Assembly (NCBI GenBank): GCA_028279425.1 | Contig: JANQNV010000017.1 | Coordinates: 1-47,239 of the forward strand | Direction: 5' to 3' | DNA from: Longimicrobiales bacterium | GTDB taxonomy: Bacteria > Gemmatimonadota > Gemmatimonadetes > Longimicrobiales > Gaopeijiaceae | DNA: 47,239 nt | Part shown: one piece after another, positions 33,577 to 41,588 of the stretch | How the letters are laid out: each line of letters starts with the position of its first letter | How positions within the stretch are numbered: position 1 is the first letter of the stretch | Position numbers and translations under genes: made by a program | Notes under the pieces: model-generated | Told to the model about the DNA's origin: nothing | Seen by the model: only the letters and a program-made list of their open reading frames with translations | The model's database searches: none

Positions 33577-36312
33577 CTACTCGCCTTGCAGGCTGGCCAG
33601 GGGATCGACGGAGGCCGCTTGGACGGCCGGTCGCACACTCGCCAAGAGGGTCGCGGCGAGCACGATGGCAGACACCAGCCCCAGGGTCCGAACGTCGGTT
33701 CTGTCTACGCCGAACAGATAGCTCTCGAGCAGTCCGCTCAGCCAGAGGGTGCCCACGAGGCCTGCGGCAACACCGAACATTCCCAGCACGGCCCCTTGGC
33801 GGAGAACACGGCCGAGCACCCGCGCAGGGGGCGCTCCCATGGCCATCCGGAGTCCGATCTCGCGGCGCCGGTTCTCGACGTTCTGGGCGACGACGCCATA
33901 CACGCCGATCGCCCCGAGCACGAGGGCCAGACTTCCGAAGGTGCTCAGAAGCAGAGACAGGGTCCGCTCGCTCACCATCGTGGCCGCGACCTGTTCGTCC
34001 ATCGACCGCACACGGCCCACGGGGATCCCGGGGTCGATGGCGGCGAGGGCCGCCGTAACCGCCTCCCGCACCTCGTCGGTGTCGAGCGAGGAGCGGATGG
34101 TGAGATCCATCGCAGCCACGCCGTCGAAGGGGCCGGGCGCGAGGGTGGTGTAGCTCTGGAGTCGGGCGTCGCGGTCGAGCCCACGGCCTTTGACGTCGGC
34201 TACGACCCCTACCACCTCGCGCCACACCGGCGTGCGGAAGTCGAGATTGACTCGGCGACCAACGGCTCCGCCTTCCGGCCACAGCCGCCGCGCCGCCGTC
34301 TCGTTCAGAATCACGGGGCCGTCCGCGCGGTCGAGGTCGGAGCGGTCGAAGAAGCGGCCTTCGAGCAGAGCGATTCCGTAGGTGTCGAAGTAGCTGGGTG
34401 TGACGTGGTTCGGGTCGGCGCCGAACCACTCCGAGTCCTCGCCGTGGTCGGGCATGACCGGCCAGTCGCTCATGCTCGGCTGCAGAGGGGTCTGCCACGA
34501 CGCCGTGACCGACTCTACCCCGGGTACCGCGGCAACCCTCTCCTCCAACGCCTCGTAGAGCTGTCGAACGGCCTCGAGGGAATCGTAGGCGAACCGAGAC
34601 GCGCTGATCGGCACGACGTGAAGTTCGGCCCGGTCGAATCCGGCATCGACCGACTCCAACTCGTCCACAGTCCGGAGCAACAGTCCCGCTCCCGCAGCCA
34701 TGACGACGGCACCTGCGACCTGGGCCGTTGCCAGGAAGCGGTTGAGCAGCTGGGAGCGCCGATCGGGCGAGTTGCGATGGGTTCCCGACTTCAGCCCGGA
34801 CACCAGGTCTCCGCGGTTCACCCGCACGCCCGGCAGAGCACCGGCCGTCAGGCCCGCCATCAGCGACATCCCGATGCTGAACAGCAGGACGGGTGCACCG
34901 AAGGTGGGGGTTCCTCCGAGCGTCGCGATGTCCGGAGCCAGCAGCGACAACGTTCGCCAGGCCACGAGCGCCAGCACCCAACCGACCCCGCCCCCCACCA
35001 GTCCGAGGACCACGCTCTCCGCCAGGGCATGCACGGTGAGCCGAGTCCGTCCCGCGCCGAGCGCGGCGCGAACGGCCACCTCGGACCGCCGATGATCGGC
35101 TCGGGCGATGAGGAGGGTCGTCACGTTGACGCACGCGAGGAGGAGCACGAGTCCCACCGCCCCGGAGAGAAGGAGGAGCGGGGTACGCACGTCTCCCGCG
35201 ATGCGCTCGCGGAGCGGCATGGCCACGACGTCGCGGGCGTTCTCATTTGAGATCCCGGGATACAGTGCTTCGACGCGGTCGACGGCGACCCGGAGATCGG
35301 CTTCCGCGTCGTCGATCGAGGCGTTCGCAGCGAGCCGGCCGACGACGAAGAGGTTGTGTCGCTCGACGGTGACGGCGCTGAAGGAGGCGGGGTCCATGCG
35401 ATGCGGAATCCAGTAGTCCACCTGGGCACCCGGGCTCAGGAGCTCCCAGAGGGGAGTATGCCCCTGCGGCATGACCCCCACGACGGTGAGGGATCGCTCG
35501 TCGAGCTGAATCGTGCTCCCCAGGATGTCGGGCGTTGCGCCGAACGCGCCCTGCCACAGGCGGTGGCTCAAGATGACGACGGGGGGCGTACCCGGGTCCT
35601 CGTCTTCGGGCGCGAATCCCCGCCCTAGTGCAGGTGCCGCACCGATCAGATCGAAGTATCCGGGCGAGACGAGCACCCCTTCCACCACCGCCGGTTGATC
35701 GAGGCCGGTAAGGTTCCCACCCGTACCGCCGATCGCAGCCATCCCGTCCAGCGCCGAAGAGCCCCGGCGGTACTCCCATAGTTCGGGCGCCGAGATCGCA
35801 CCGGTGGTACCGCTCTCGGTATACCGGTTCAAGAGCCAGACCAACCGTTCCCCATTCGGAACGGGGAGCGGCGCGAGCAACGCCTCGTGCACGACCCCGA
35901 ACACCGCGGTGTTCGCGCCTACCCCGAGTCCCAGCGTGAGCACCGAGACGAGCGCCACAGCAGGCGCCCGCAGCAACGAGCGCACGGCCAGCTTCAACTC
36001 TCCCCACCACATCGTCATCACCTCACCTCCCCCCTTCCCTTTCGTCACGTACGTCCCCTGCGTCGTCCGCTTCCCCTTCGACCGGCGCTCGGCGCGCGAC
36101 TCCATCCGGATGCGTGCCGAGGTCGACAGCGCGTCCCGCACGAGCCAGGCCCACACTCTCGTCCTCGAGGCGCGGCGCTCGGCGGCCGCGCGTAACGCCT
36201 CGTCGTAGGTGCGGCGTATGTCGGCCCCCGCGCGCTCCCGGAAATCGCGGGGGTAGAGACGGATCAGCGCCTCGACCGCCCGCACCGCGACGGGCCCCTC
36301 GAGCGGGAGCAC
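33577..36312 (-). CDS. ADOP/MacB-like FtsX-domain permease (4)
   Basis: A 911-residue duplicated permease on the minus strand. The N-terminal helical part contains LIRLYPRDFRERAGADIRRTYDEAL (about 17-40), the ADOP N-terminal signature. The first membrane helix is near 120-145. The FtsX loops read EVAVRAALGAGRTRLTVHAL in the first half and REIGLRMAMGAPPARVLGRV in the second. The end is SVDPLASLQGE. The GTG start lies one base after the PadR stop, so the two are co-translated. A PadR-permease pair in the opposite direction to the other three makes the locus convergent at 33.57 kb. Confidence 0.9.
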   Translation of the reverse strand: MLPLEGPVAVRAVEALIRLYPRDFRERAGADIRRTYDEALRAAAERRASRTRVWAWLVRDALSTSARIRMESRAERRSKGKRTTQGTYVTKGKGGGEVMTMWWGELKLAVRSLLRAPAVALVSVLTLGLGVGANTAVFGVVHEALLAPLPVPNGERLVWLLNRYTESGTTGAISAPELWEYRRGSSALDGMAAIGGTGGNLTGLDQPAVVEGVLVSPGYFDLIGAAPALGRGFAPEDEDPGTPPVVILSHRLWQGAFGATPDILGSTIQLDERSLTVVGVMPQGHTPLWELLSPGAQVDYWIPHRMDPASFSAVTVERHNLFVVGRLAANASIDDAEADLRVAVDRVEALYPGISNENARDVVAMPLRERIAGDVRTPLLLLSGAVGLVLLLACVNVTTLLIARADHRRSEVAVRAALGAGRTRLTVHALAESVVLGLVGGGVGWVLALVAWRTLSLLAPDIATLGGTPTFGAPVLLFSIGMSLMAGLTAGALPGVRVNRGDLVSGLKSGTHRNSPDRRSQLLNRFLATAQVAGAVVMAAGAGLLLRTVDELESVDAGFDRAELHVVPISASRFAYDSLEAVRQLYEALEERVAAVPGVESVTASWQTPLQPSMSDWPVMPDHGEDSEWFGADPNHVTPSYFDTYGIALLEGRFFDRSDLDRADGPVILNETAARRLWPEGGAVGRRVNLDFRTPVWREVVGVVADVKGRGLDRDARLQSYTTLAPGPFDGVAAMDLTIRSSLDTDEVREAVTAALAAIDPGIPVGRVRSMDEQVAATMVSERTLSLLLSTFGSLALVLGAIGVYGVVAQNVENRRREIGLRMAMGAPPARVLGRVLRQGAVLGMFGVAAGLVGTLWLSGLLESYLFGVDRTDVRTLGLVSAIVLAATLLASVRPAVQAASVDPLASLQGE

Positions 36313-36313
36313 C

Positions 36314-36670
36314 TCACGACCCTCCGGGAATCAGCTTCTTCTCCCGGGCTACCTCGACGATCTGTGCGAGGCTGCGCAACTCCGCGGCCAGGACGTCGCG
36401 TCCGTAGGGCGTGATCCGGTAGTACTTCCGCCTCGAATCGTGGTCCGCTCCCGACCTCCGCGGCGCATCCGCGATCATGTCGGCGTCGAGCAACTTGTTC
36501 AGCGTGAAGTGCATCGAGCCCGGACCGACGCTCACCGAACCGCCCGTCCTGACCTCGACCTCCTTCATGATGCCATAGGCGTGCGCATCGCCGTCGGCCA
36601 CGCTCAAGAGGACGTGAAAGACGACGGGAGTCATGCGGAACGGTGCGCGTGCTCGATCACGGCTGGTCAT
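36314..36670 (-). CDS. PadR-family transcriptional regulator (4)
   Basis: A 118-residue winged-helix repressor-like protein with the PadR signature TPVVFHVLLSVADGDAHAYGIMKEVE (about 14-39), recognition helix SMHFTLNKLLDADMI (about 52-66), and a wing with SRRKYYRITPYGRDVLAAEL. AAGGG precedes the ATG at a normal distance. It is transcribed away from the promoter region at 36671-36720, which carries two palindromes likely to be its own binding sites. The downstream permease begins one base after its stop. Confidence 0.93.
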   Translation of the reverse strand: MTSRDRARAPFRMTPVVFHVLLSVADGDAHAYGIMKEVEVRTGGSVSVGPGSMHFTLNKLLDADMIADAPRRSGADHDSRRKYYRITPYGRDVLAAELRSLAQIVEVAREKKLIPGGS

Positions 36671-36687
36671 GGCGCCCTTATGTCAGA

Positions 36688-36704
36688 AACTGAATGATTC
36701 AGTT
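36688..36704. promoter_or_regulatory. Perfect 17-bp palindrome upstream of PadR gene 4
   Basis: AACTGAAT-G-ATTCAGTT: eight-base perfect arms around one central base, 18 bases upstream of the PadR start codon. It lies in a distinctly A/T-rich 40-bp stretch that must also hold the promoter. This is very likely an operator for the PadR dimer. Confidence 0.65.
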
Positions 36705-36719
36705 ATTGAACTAATGACT
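36701..36719. promoter_or_regulatory. Second dyad upstream of PadR gene 4
   Basis: The 19-base AGTTATTGAACTAATGACT has arms AGT-N-ATT and AAT-N-ACT around five central bases. It shares its first four bases with the palindrome at 36688-36704, so two dimers could bind side by side or compete. Confidence 0.4.
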
Positions 36720-36835
36720 CGAGGGTCGAGCGTCAAGAGAGCCCCGGGCTGCCGCCCCCTGATCCCTGCCAGCCGCTCACCACGCGCGAGTCAGTGAAGA
36801 TGGACACGAGTCTCGCACGATCCGGGAGGTCAAGC

Positions 36836-37762
36836 ATGGACATGCCTTTCAGCAGGACCCTCGCTACGAGCACGATCGCGGTGGCCGTCTTCGGCCTGAG
36901 CGCGCTCCTCGCGGCGCCCCCGGTCGTCGGGCAGAGCTCGGATGCGACGGCGATGGCGCAGGTGTCGGAGCCGGAGACGGAGACGGACGTCCTCGAGGAG
37001 ATGGGCGCCCAGCTTCAACGCATCCAGTTCTACGAAGGGCGACGGGTCACCCCCCTGACCAACGAGCGCCGCTACCGCACGACGTTCGACGCCACGCGAA
37101 CCTACCGCATAGGAACCGAGTTGACGTTCTCATTCGACGCTCCGGGTGAGACGCGTTCGTTCACCGTCGACTGTACGTACGCGCGGGCCGGAGCCGACCC
37201 GTTCCCCCCGATCGCGATCCAGTTCACGGTGCAACCGGAGTGGGAGAGCGTTCGCCACGCCCAGTCGCTGGGGTGGTCCGAGCCCGGTCGTTGGCCGGTT
37301 GGGGACTACACCGTGGAGTGTTCGAGCGCCGGTCGCTCCGTCGCTACCGGATCGTTCACCGTTGAAGAGGGACCCGCGACGATCGAGGCGATCGGTGGCA
37401 AGCTCAGGGAGATCCGATTCTACGAGACGCCGTCGGGTGCCCTCGCCGGCGACGAGCGGGAGTACACGACCAGCTTTCCACGCCCCGACACCCGCTTCAT
37501 CCGGGTCGAGCTGGAGATCGTTGCCCCCGAGCTCGAAGAGGCCGCGAGCTTCGTGAGCACCTGCGTGTTCATCCGCGACAACGGCACCGTTCTGGGGAGC
37601 ACCGGTATCGGCTTCAATCTCGAAGCCGGATGGAAGGGCGGCATCGCGAGCCATGGACTCGGTTGGGCAGAGCCCGGGAACTGGGCCACCGGCCGGTACC
37701 GCGTGGCCTGCACCGTGGATGGGAAGTTGCTGGGCGACGCGGTGTTCACGATCACGGAGTAA
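36836..37762 (+). CDS. Secreted protein with a tandem duplicated domain, unknown function
   Basis: A 308-residue protein with a signal peptide (1-33, ending PPVVGQ) and a short acidic linker. Two copies of a domain of about 115 residues follow, at about 59-177 and 189-308. The copies share the pattern L..I.FYE, R.Y.T.F, EL...AP, a central Cys, SLGW.EPG.W..G.Y.V.C (second copy HGLGWAEPGNW) and a final G...FT. Each copy has two Cys that could form a disulfide. It is beta-rich. The start is set at 36836 by GGGAGG six bases upstream; ATG codons at 36800 and 36842 are also in frame. I do not recognise the family; a ligand- or surface-binding role is possible. Confidence 0.75.
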   Translation: MDMPFSRTLATSTIAVAVFGLSALLAAPPVVGQSSDATAMAQVSEPETETDVLEEMGAQLQRIQFYEGRRVTPLTNERRYRTTFDATRTYRIGTELTFSFDAPGETRSFTVDCTYARAGADPFPPIAIQFTVQPEWESVRHAQSLGWSEPGRWPVGDYTVECSSAGRSVATGSFTVEEGPATIEAIGGKLREIRFYETPSGALAGDEREYTTSFPRPDTRFIRVELEIVAPELEEAASFVSTCVFIRDNGTVLGSTGIGFNLEAGWKGGIASHGLGWAEPGNWATGRYRVACTVDGKLLGDAVFTITE

Positions 37763-37803
37763 GGGGACGCTCAGCGCGCTCGCACTTCGTTCGGTCGCCG
37801 AGT

Positions 37804-37834
37804 AGCGCCCCGGGGTGGCGAAGCCCGGGGCGCT
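37804..37834. terminator. Bidirectional hairpin terminator
   Basis: Perfect 11-base arms AGCGCCCCGGG (37804-37814) and CCCGGGGCGCT (37824-37834) with a 9-base loop, sitting between the stops of two convergent genes. There is no T-run on either side; the stem is strong enough to serve both. Confidence 0.6.
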
Positions 37835-37840
37835 GTGGCG

Positions 37841-38614
37841 TCACCAGGCCGTCTCGATCATCGCGCGCCGGGGCAGATCCTGGAGCGACCGCGATGTGCC
37901 CCACAGGGAGTCTCCCCAAATGTGATACACGCAGGCGGTTCCCTGGTCGTCTCCCCCGCACACCACCGTGTCCGCCTGGTCCCATATGTCGGTCTGACAC
38001 GCGCCAGCGAAATCGGTGCGGGGATCACCGTCGTCGAAGAGGTTGCCGCCACGATAGTCGTCGTCGCCGGCGAAGGTGATCGCCACGATGTTCGCAGGCC
38101 CCCCCTGGTACAGCACCCGGTCCGTATCCACCCGGGGCACCTCGGTCAGCACCCGGGTGTCGAGCACACAGGGATCGTCGAAGAGCTCGACTTCGAAGTT
38201 GGTTACCGACAGCCGGAGCATGGCCGCGCCCGGCAACGACGAGAGATCCACCTCGTGCACGCCGGGGCCGAAATCGACCGCGAGCTCGAACCGGTCGAAG
38301 CTCACCGTGGTTTGTGCCCCAGGCGAGACGGGATTTCCCCTCCACAGATCGAGTACGAGGGTGCCGGTCCGGCGCGCCCCTCCATCGAAGCGCCCTCGGG
38401 TTTCCAGGCCGTCTCCCTCGAGCTGGATCGACTCCCCCGCAAGCTGAGCCGTACCCCCCGTGTAGCTCGCTGCTGCACCGGTCACGCGAAACTCGACGGC
38501 CTGCGGATCGGGGGACGCCGGGTCGGAGTCACACGCCCCCAAGGCGGCGACTGCCATAAGTACGAAGTGCATGCCCCTCAATCGAACGGCATGCGCGAAT
38601 CGAATATCCGTCAT
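37841..38614 (-). CDS. Lipoprotein of unknown function
   Basis: A 257-residue exported protein. The N-terminus has Arg residues, then a hydrophobic stretch MHFVLMAVAALGAC whose LGAC is a lipobox; the acylated Cys would be residue 28. The mature part begins with an Asp/Pro-rich linker and is then beta-rich (VEFRVTGAAASYTGG, FDRFELAVDFGPGVHEVDLS). The C-terminal third has Cys residues in PCVLD, GACQTDIW, VVCGG and TACVYHIW that may form disulfides. The ATG at 38614 has GAGGG eight bases upstream; ATGs at 38629 and 38572 are alternatives. It lies downstream of the MarR gene on the same strand, 135 bp away. No family recognised. Confidence 0.72.
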   Translation of the reverse strand: MTDIRFAHAVRLRGMHFVLMAVAALGACDSDPASPDPQAVEFRVTGAAASYTGGTAQLAGESIQLEGDGLETRGRFDGGARRTGTLVLDLWRGNPVSPGAQTTVSFDRFELAVDFGPGVHEVDLSSLPGAAMLRLSVTNFEVELFDDPCVLDTRVLTEVPRVDTDRVLYQGGPANIVAITFAGDDDYRGGNLFDDGDPRTDFAGACQTDIWDQADTVVCGGDDQGTACVYHIWGDSLWGTSRSLQDLPRRAMIETAW

Positions 38615-38659
38615 GTGTCGTGCCCTCATGTCTGGTCTGTGTTGCCCATTCTGGATTCA

Positions 38660-38674
38660 CCCCCACCCTGGGGG
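38660..38674 (-). terminator. Small G/C hairpin between MarR and lipoprotein genes
   Basis: Arms CCCCCA and TGGGGG with a 3-base loop, in the 135-bp gap downstream of the MarR stop. It is short and has no T-run. It may end part of the MarR transcript. The rest of the gap holds no site I can name. Confidence 0.25.
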
Positions 38675-38749
38675 CCCGTTCATCCAAAGTCCGTAGCGCA
38701 GGCAGAGGGTGAATCGGCTCATCGGAGGCGGCGGGCGCACGTCGGCACC

Positions 38750-39193
38750 TCAGCGCGAGTCCCCGCGCACTCGGCCGAGAAGATCGGCCAGGACCCCAGC
38801 CTCCTCCTCCGACATCCGGCCCGCGAATACCGCGTCGATTCCGCGCGCGTACAGGGGCCACGTGCGTCGAAACGCGGTCTCCCCCTCGCCGGTCAACTCG
38901 GCGTAGACCCCCCGGGCGTCCGTGGGCACGGACCCACGTCGGACCAGGCCGTCCTGCTCGAGGCGCGTGACCAGCCTGGAGATACCACTCCTCGTGAGAA
39001 CGACCCGCTCCCCAAGCTCGCGGAGCCTCAATCGCCGCTCCGGCGCCTCGTACAGTTCGAGAAGCACATCGTAGGACTCCAGTGGAAGCCCGCCCTCTTC
39101 CTGCAACCGGCGATTGATTTCCCGGACGGCTGCGGCGTGGGCGTTCAGGAGTCCGCGCCAAGCCGCGAGATGGATATCTGTGAGTCGTGCCAT
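38750..39193 (-). CDS. MarR-family transcriptional regulator
   Basis: A 147-residue winged-helix regulator. The DNA-binding domain runs from about residue 32 to 110: LPLESYDVLLELYEAPERRLRLRELGERVVLTRSGISRLVTRLEQDGLVRR, then the wing DARGVYAELTGEGE. Flanking helices would form the dimer interface. The ATG at 39193 was preferred because the upstream in-frame codons overlap the operator. It is divergent from doxX, and both starts flank two TTGTTG/CAACAA dyads, so it likely represses both. MarR/DoxX pairs of this kind often respond to oxidative or electrophile stress; that is from family knowledge, not shown here. Confidence 0.93.
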   Translation of the reverse strand: MARLTDIHLAAWRGLLNAHAAAVREINRRLQEEGGLPLESYDVLLELYEAPERRLRLRELGERVVLTRSGISRLVTRLEQDGLVRRGSVPTDARGVYAELTGEGETAFRRTWPLYARGIDAVFAGRMSEEEAGVLADLLGRVRGDSR

Positions 39194-39202
39194 GGGGCCT
39201 TG

Positions 39203-39242
39203 TTGTTGAGCGTGCAACAAAGTATTGTTGTTCACGCAACAA
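39203..39242. promoter_or_regulatory. Double MarR operator between marR and doxX
   Basis: Two copies of the inverted repeat TTGTTG-N6-CAACAA, at 39203-39220 and 39225-39242. Their centres are 22 bases apart, two helix turns, so two MarR dimers would bind the same face of the DNA. The sites cover the 77-bp divergent intergenic region where both promoters must lie. Confidence 0.8.
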
Positions 39243-39270
39243 TATGACCTCTTGTTCAGGAGGAGTCAAA

Positions 39271-39789
39271 ATGACCCCCTTAGTGAAGACTCTGGACACG
39301 CCCAACTCAGCGGCCTTGCCGGTCGCTCGTATCGGGCTGGCCCTCGTGATCCTGCCCCACGGCCTCCAGAAGGCGTTGGGGTGGTTCGGCGGATTCGGAT
39401 TCGAAGGCACCATGGCCTTCTTCACCGAAACCATGGGGATCCCCTACCTGCTCGGCCTCGCGGCGATCGCGACCGAGTCGCTCGGAGCGCTCCTGTTGCT
39501 ATTGGGACTGGCGACCCGCCTCTCGGCGCTGATGATCGGCGTCACCATGCTGGTCGCGATGCTCACCGTGCACCTGCAGCACGGGTTCTTCATGAACTGG
39601 TTCGGTACCCAAGCCGGAGAAGGAATCGAGTTCTTCCTACTCGCCATCGCCCTCTCCGCCGCGCTCGTCATCGGAGGCGGCGGGCGCCTATCCCTCGACC
39701 GGCGCCTCGCCCGCACCCTTGGCTCCACCGGAGGGCTCGACTCGCCCGCCTCCGACCATCGCTCCACGCCGCATATCCATGCGGCATAA
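39271..39789 (+). CDS. DoxX-family membrane protein
   Basis: A 172-residue inner-membrane protein with four hydrophobic helices: near 14-32 (ARIGLALVILPHGLQKALGW), 47-70, 73-98 and 118-135. The family motif region GFGFEGTMAFF lies after the first helix. AGGAGG stands before the ATG at 39271, which follows the double MarR operator. DoxX proteins are linked to thiol and oxidant homeostasis or to respiratory complexes. The C-terminal tail is basic and Pro/His-rich and ends HIHAA. Probably a single-gene unit controlled by the divergent MarR protein. Confidence 0.92.
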   Translation: MTPLVKTLDTPNSAALPVARIGLALVILPHGLQKALGWFGGFGFEGTMAFFTETMGIPYLLGLAAIATESLGALLLLLGLATRLSALMIGVTMLVAMLTVHLQHGFFMNWFGTQAGEGIEFFLLAIALSAALVIGGGGRLSLDRRLARTLGSTGGLDSPASDHRSTPHIHAA

Positions 39790-39815
39790 CGAACTAGAGT
39801 CCTCGGGTCAGCCCG

Positions 39816-39864
39816 ATGACCCGATCTCGGGTGCTTTGGAGCTATACGGTTTGAAGCGACCCGA
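39816..39864 (+). promoter_or_regulatory. 49-bp promoter-like element, copy 1
   Basis: Ungapped match of 37 of 49 bases to the stretch at 45932-45980, including an identical core TTTGGAGCTATA (39835-39846) and an identical 3' CCCGA. Upstream of the core is a dyad ACCCGA/TCGGGT. It lies 95 bases before the peroxidase ATG, on the same strand. GGAGC followed after 14 bases by CGAC could be read as -35 and -10 boxes of an ECF-type promoter, but this is tentative. Confidence 0.5.
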
Positions 39865-39958
39865 TACACGGCGTGGGGAACGCCCAACTCACCTCGCTGA
39901 ATCGGCGCCGCGCGCGCCGCTCTCGGTGAGGCGAGGGAGACGAAGAGAGGGAACTCCG

Positions 39959-41488
39959 ATGTGGATTCTGAAAGCGATCAACGCCCTGGCGCGTCGAAGG
40001 CTCGGGATGCCCCCGACCGCGAGGGTGCGCACGCCACCGGATGCCGGCACCGTGGTGTTCGCCGCACTTTCGTGCGGCCTCTTCGGGGGTCGTACGCTCG
40101 AGGCCCAGACCGGAGCCGTCGCCGCACCATCGGCGCGCGCGTGGCCAGTCGCGCAGGCGCAGATGGCCCCGGCCGATTCCCTCGCCCCGGGTGAACGTCT
40201 TCGTGCAGTGATGCGGCGATACGGTGTCACCCCCCTCGCGCAACCTGAACGGGGAGATCCCGCCAAGGTGCGCCTCGGCCAGGCGCTTTTCTTCGACCCG
40301 ATTCTCTCGGGGAATCGCAACATCAGCTGCGCCACATGTCACCTTCCGACGGCCGCATCGGGCGACGGGCTCGCGCTTCCCATCGGCGAGGGGGGAGCCG
40401 GCCGTGGACGGTCACGCGACCTGGGTGAGGCCGCCCTCGTCGCCCGGAATTCCCCCGGCCTGTACAACCTCGGCAACCCGAGCATGACCACGATCTTCTG
40501 GGATGGTCGGCTGCAGTACGATCCTCGCCAGGGAGTCTTCCACACCCCCGAACCGATGCTGAACGGGAGGAGCCCCGCGCTCCCCGCGTACGTCGATCCG
40601 CTCACCGCCGCCCTCGCCGCTCAGGCCATGTTCCCGCCCACCTCGTCCGACGAGATGCGCGGTCAGCCCGGCGAAAACGAGATCGCCGACGCGGGCACGA
40701 ATGTGCAGGTGTGGCAGCTGCTGATGGCACGCCTCATCGGAGACGGCCGGGGTCCTGCTACCGGCGAATCCGGGATCGACGCCTATCGTACGCTCTTCGC
40801 GCAGGCATTCCCGACGACGGAGCCGGCGGAGTTGACCTTCGGCCATGCGGCCGAGGCGCTCGCGGCCTTCGAGGCGGACGCGTTCGTCGCGACGGAGAGT
40901 CGGTTCGACCACTTCCTTCGAGGTGACGATGCCGCGCTCTCCGAGCGAGAGCGGCGGGGCGCCGCCCTCTTCTTCGGAGCAGCCGGCTGCGCGTCGTGCC
41001 ACTCGGGCCCACTCCTCACGGATCAGCGGTTCCATGTGCTCGCCGTTCCGCAGGTGGGGCCGGGGAAGCGGTTCCCCGGTGAAGACCTCGGTCGAGCCGA
41101 GGTCACCGGCCGGGCGGACGACGCCTACGCTTTCCGCACGCCACCCCTACGAAATGTGGCTGCAACCGGCCCATGGATGCACGACGGCGCCTACGACACC
41201 CTCGAGGGCGTCGTCCGGCATCACGCCGATCCCGTAGCATCGGCCCTGGCCTTCGATGCGGATGCGTTCGCTGGCAGCCCTCGACCCTCGGCTGATCGTG
41301 ATGCGGCGCGTCGAAGGGCTCGCCTCCGTGCGCTGGCCGGCCCACGGGCGATTCGAGGTGTGGCGCTCACGGAGGAGCAAATCGGCGACCTCGTGCTCTT
41401 CCTGCACGCACTCACGGATCCCGCATCCCTCGATACCGGGCGCCTGGTACCGCTCACCGTCCCGAGCGGGCTCCCGGTCCACCACTAG
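39959..41488 (+). CDS. Di-heme cytochrome c peroxidase (CcpA/MauG family)
   Basis: A 509-residue exported protein. A hydrophobic segment (about 30-50) ends LEAQ and serves as the signal region after a basic start. Two heme c sites are present: CATCH (124-128) in the N-terminal domain and CASCH (344-348) in the C-terminal domain. Conserved family features include FFDPILSGNRNISCATCH, NSPGLYNLGN, FWDGR, RTPPLRNVAATGPWMHDGAYDTLEGVVRHH and a closing LFLHALTDP. It reduces hydrogen peroxide or oxidises a substrate in the periplasm using electrons from a cytochrome or cupredoxin. The start at 39959 has GAGGGA upstream. It is longer than most of the family (about 350-400) because of insertions around 190-300. 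Confidence 0.9.
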   Translation: MWILKAINALARRRLGMPPTARVRTPPDAGTVVFAALSCGLFGGRTLEAQTGAVAAPSARAWPVAQAQMAPADSLAPGERLRAVMRRYGVTPLAQPERGDPAKVRLGQALFFDPILSGNRNISCATCHLPTAASGDGLALPIGEGGAGRGRSRDLGEAALVARNSPGLYNLGNPSMTTIFWDGRLQYDPRQGVFHTPEPMLNGRSPALPAYVDPLTAALAAQAMFPPTSSDEMRGQPGENEIADAGTNVQVWQLLMARLIGDGRGPATGESGIDAYRTLFAQAFPTTEPAELTFGHAAEALAAFEADAFVATESRFDHFLRGDDAALSERERRGAALFFGAAGCASCHSGPLLTDQRFHVLAVPQVGPGKRFPGEDLGRAEVTGRADDAYAFRTPPLRNVAATGPWMHDGAYDTLEGVVRHHADPVASALAFDADAFAGSPRPSADRDAARRRARLRALAGPRAIRGVALTEEQIGDLVLFLHALTDPASLDTGRLVPLTVPSGLPVHH

Positions 41489-41588
41489 TGTCCCGACCCG
41501 ACCCATGACTCGCGCCCCTTCCTCCTTCGCCTCGGGAAGGACCGGCGCACGACGGAGGCGAACCGAATACCGAACAAGGAAGCCATAG

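Noticed and set aside
32131-35250. An open frame of about 1000 codons on the plus strand across permeases 3 and 4.
   Set aside because: It overlaps permease 3 in another frame and permease 4 in antisense; composition is low-complexity Arg/Gly and no start site or domain is evident.
38719-39687. An identical 20-base sequence at 38719-38738 (intergenic) and 39668-39687 (inside doxX).
   Set aside because: The match is G/C-only in most positions and does not extend on either side, so chance in this base composition is likely. It could be a relic of a doxX fragment, but nothing else supports that.
39719-39958. An 80-codon N-terminal extension of the di-heme peroxidase frame.
   Set aside because: It overlaps the end of doxX and the 49-bp element, is Arg/Pro-rich, and would bury the signal sequence; the ATG at 39959 has a good ribosome site.
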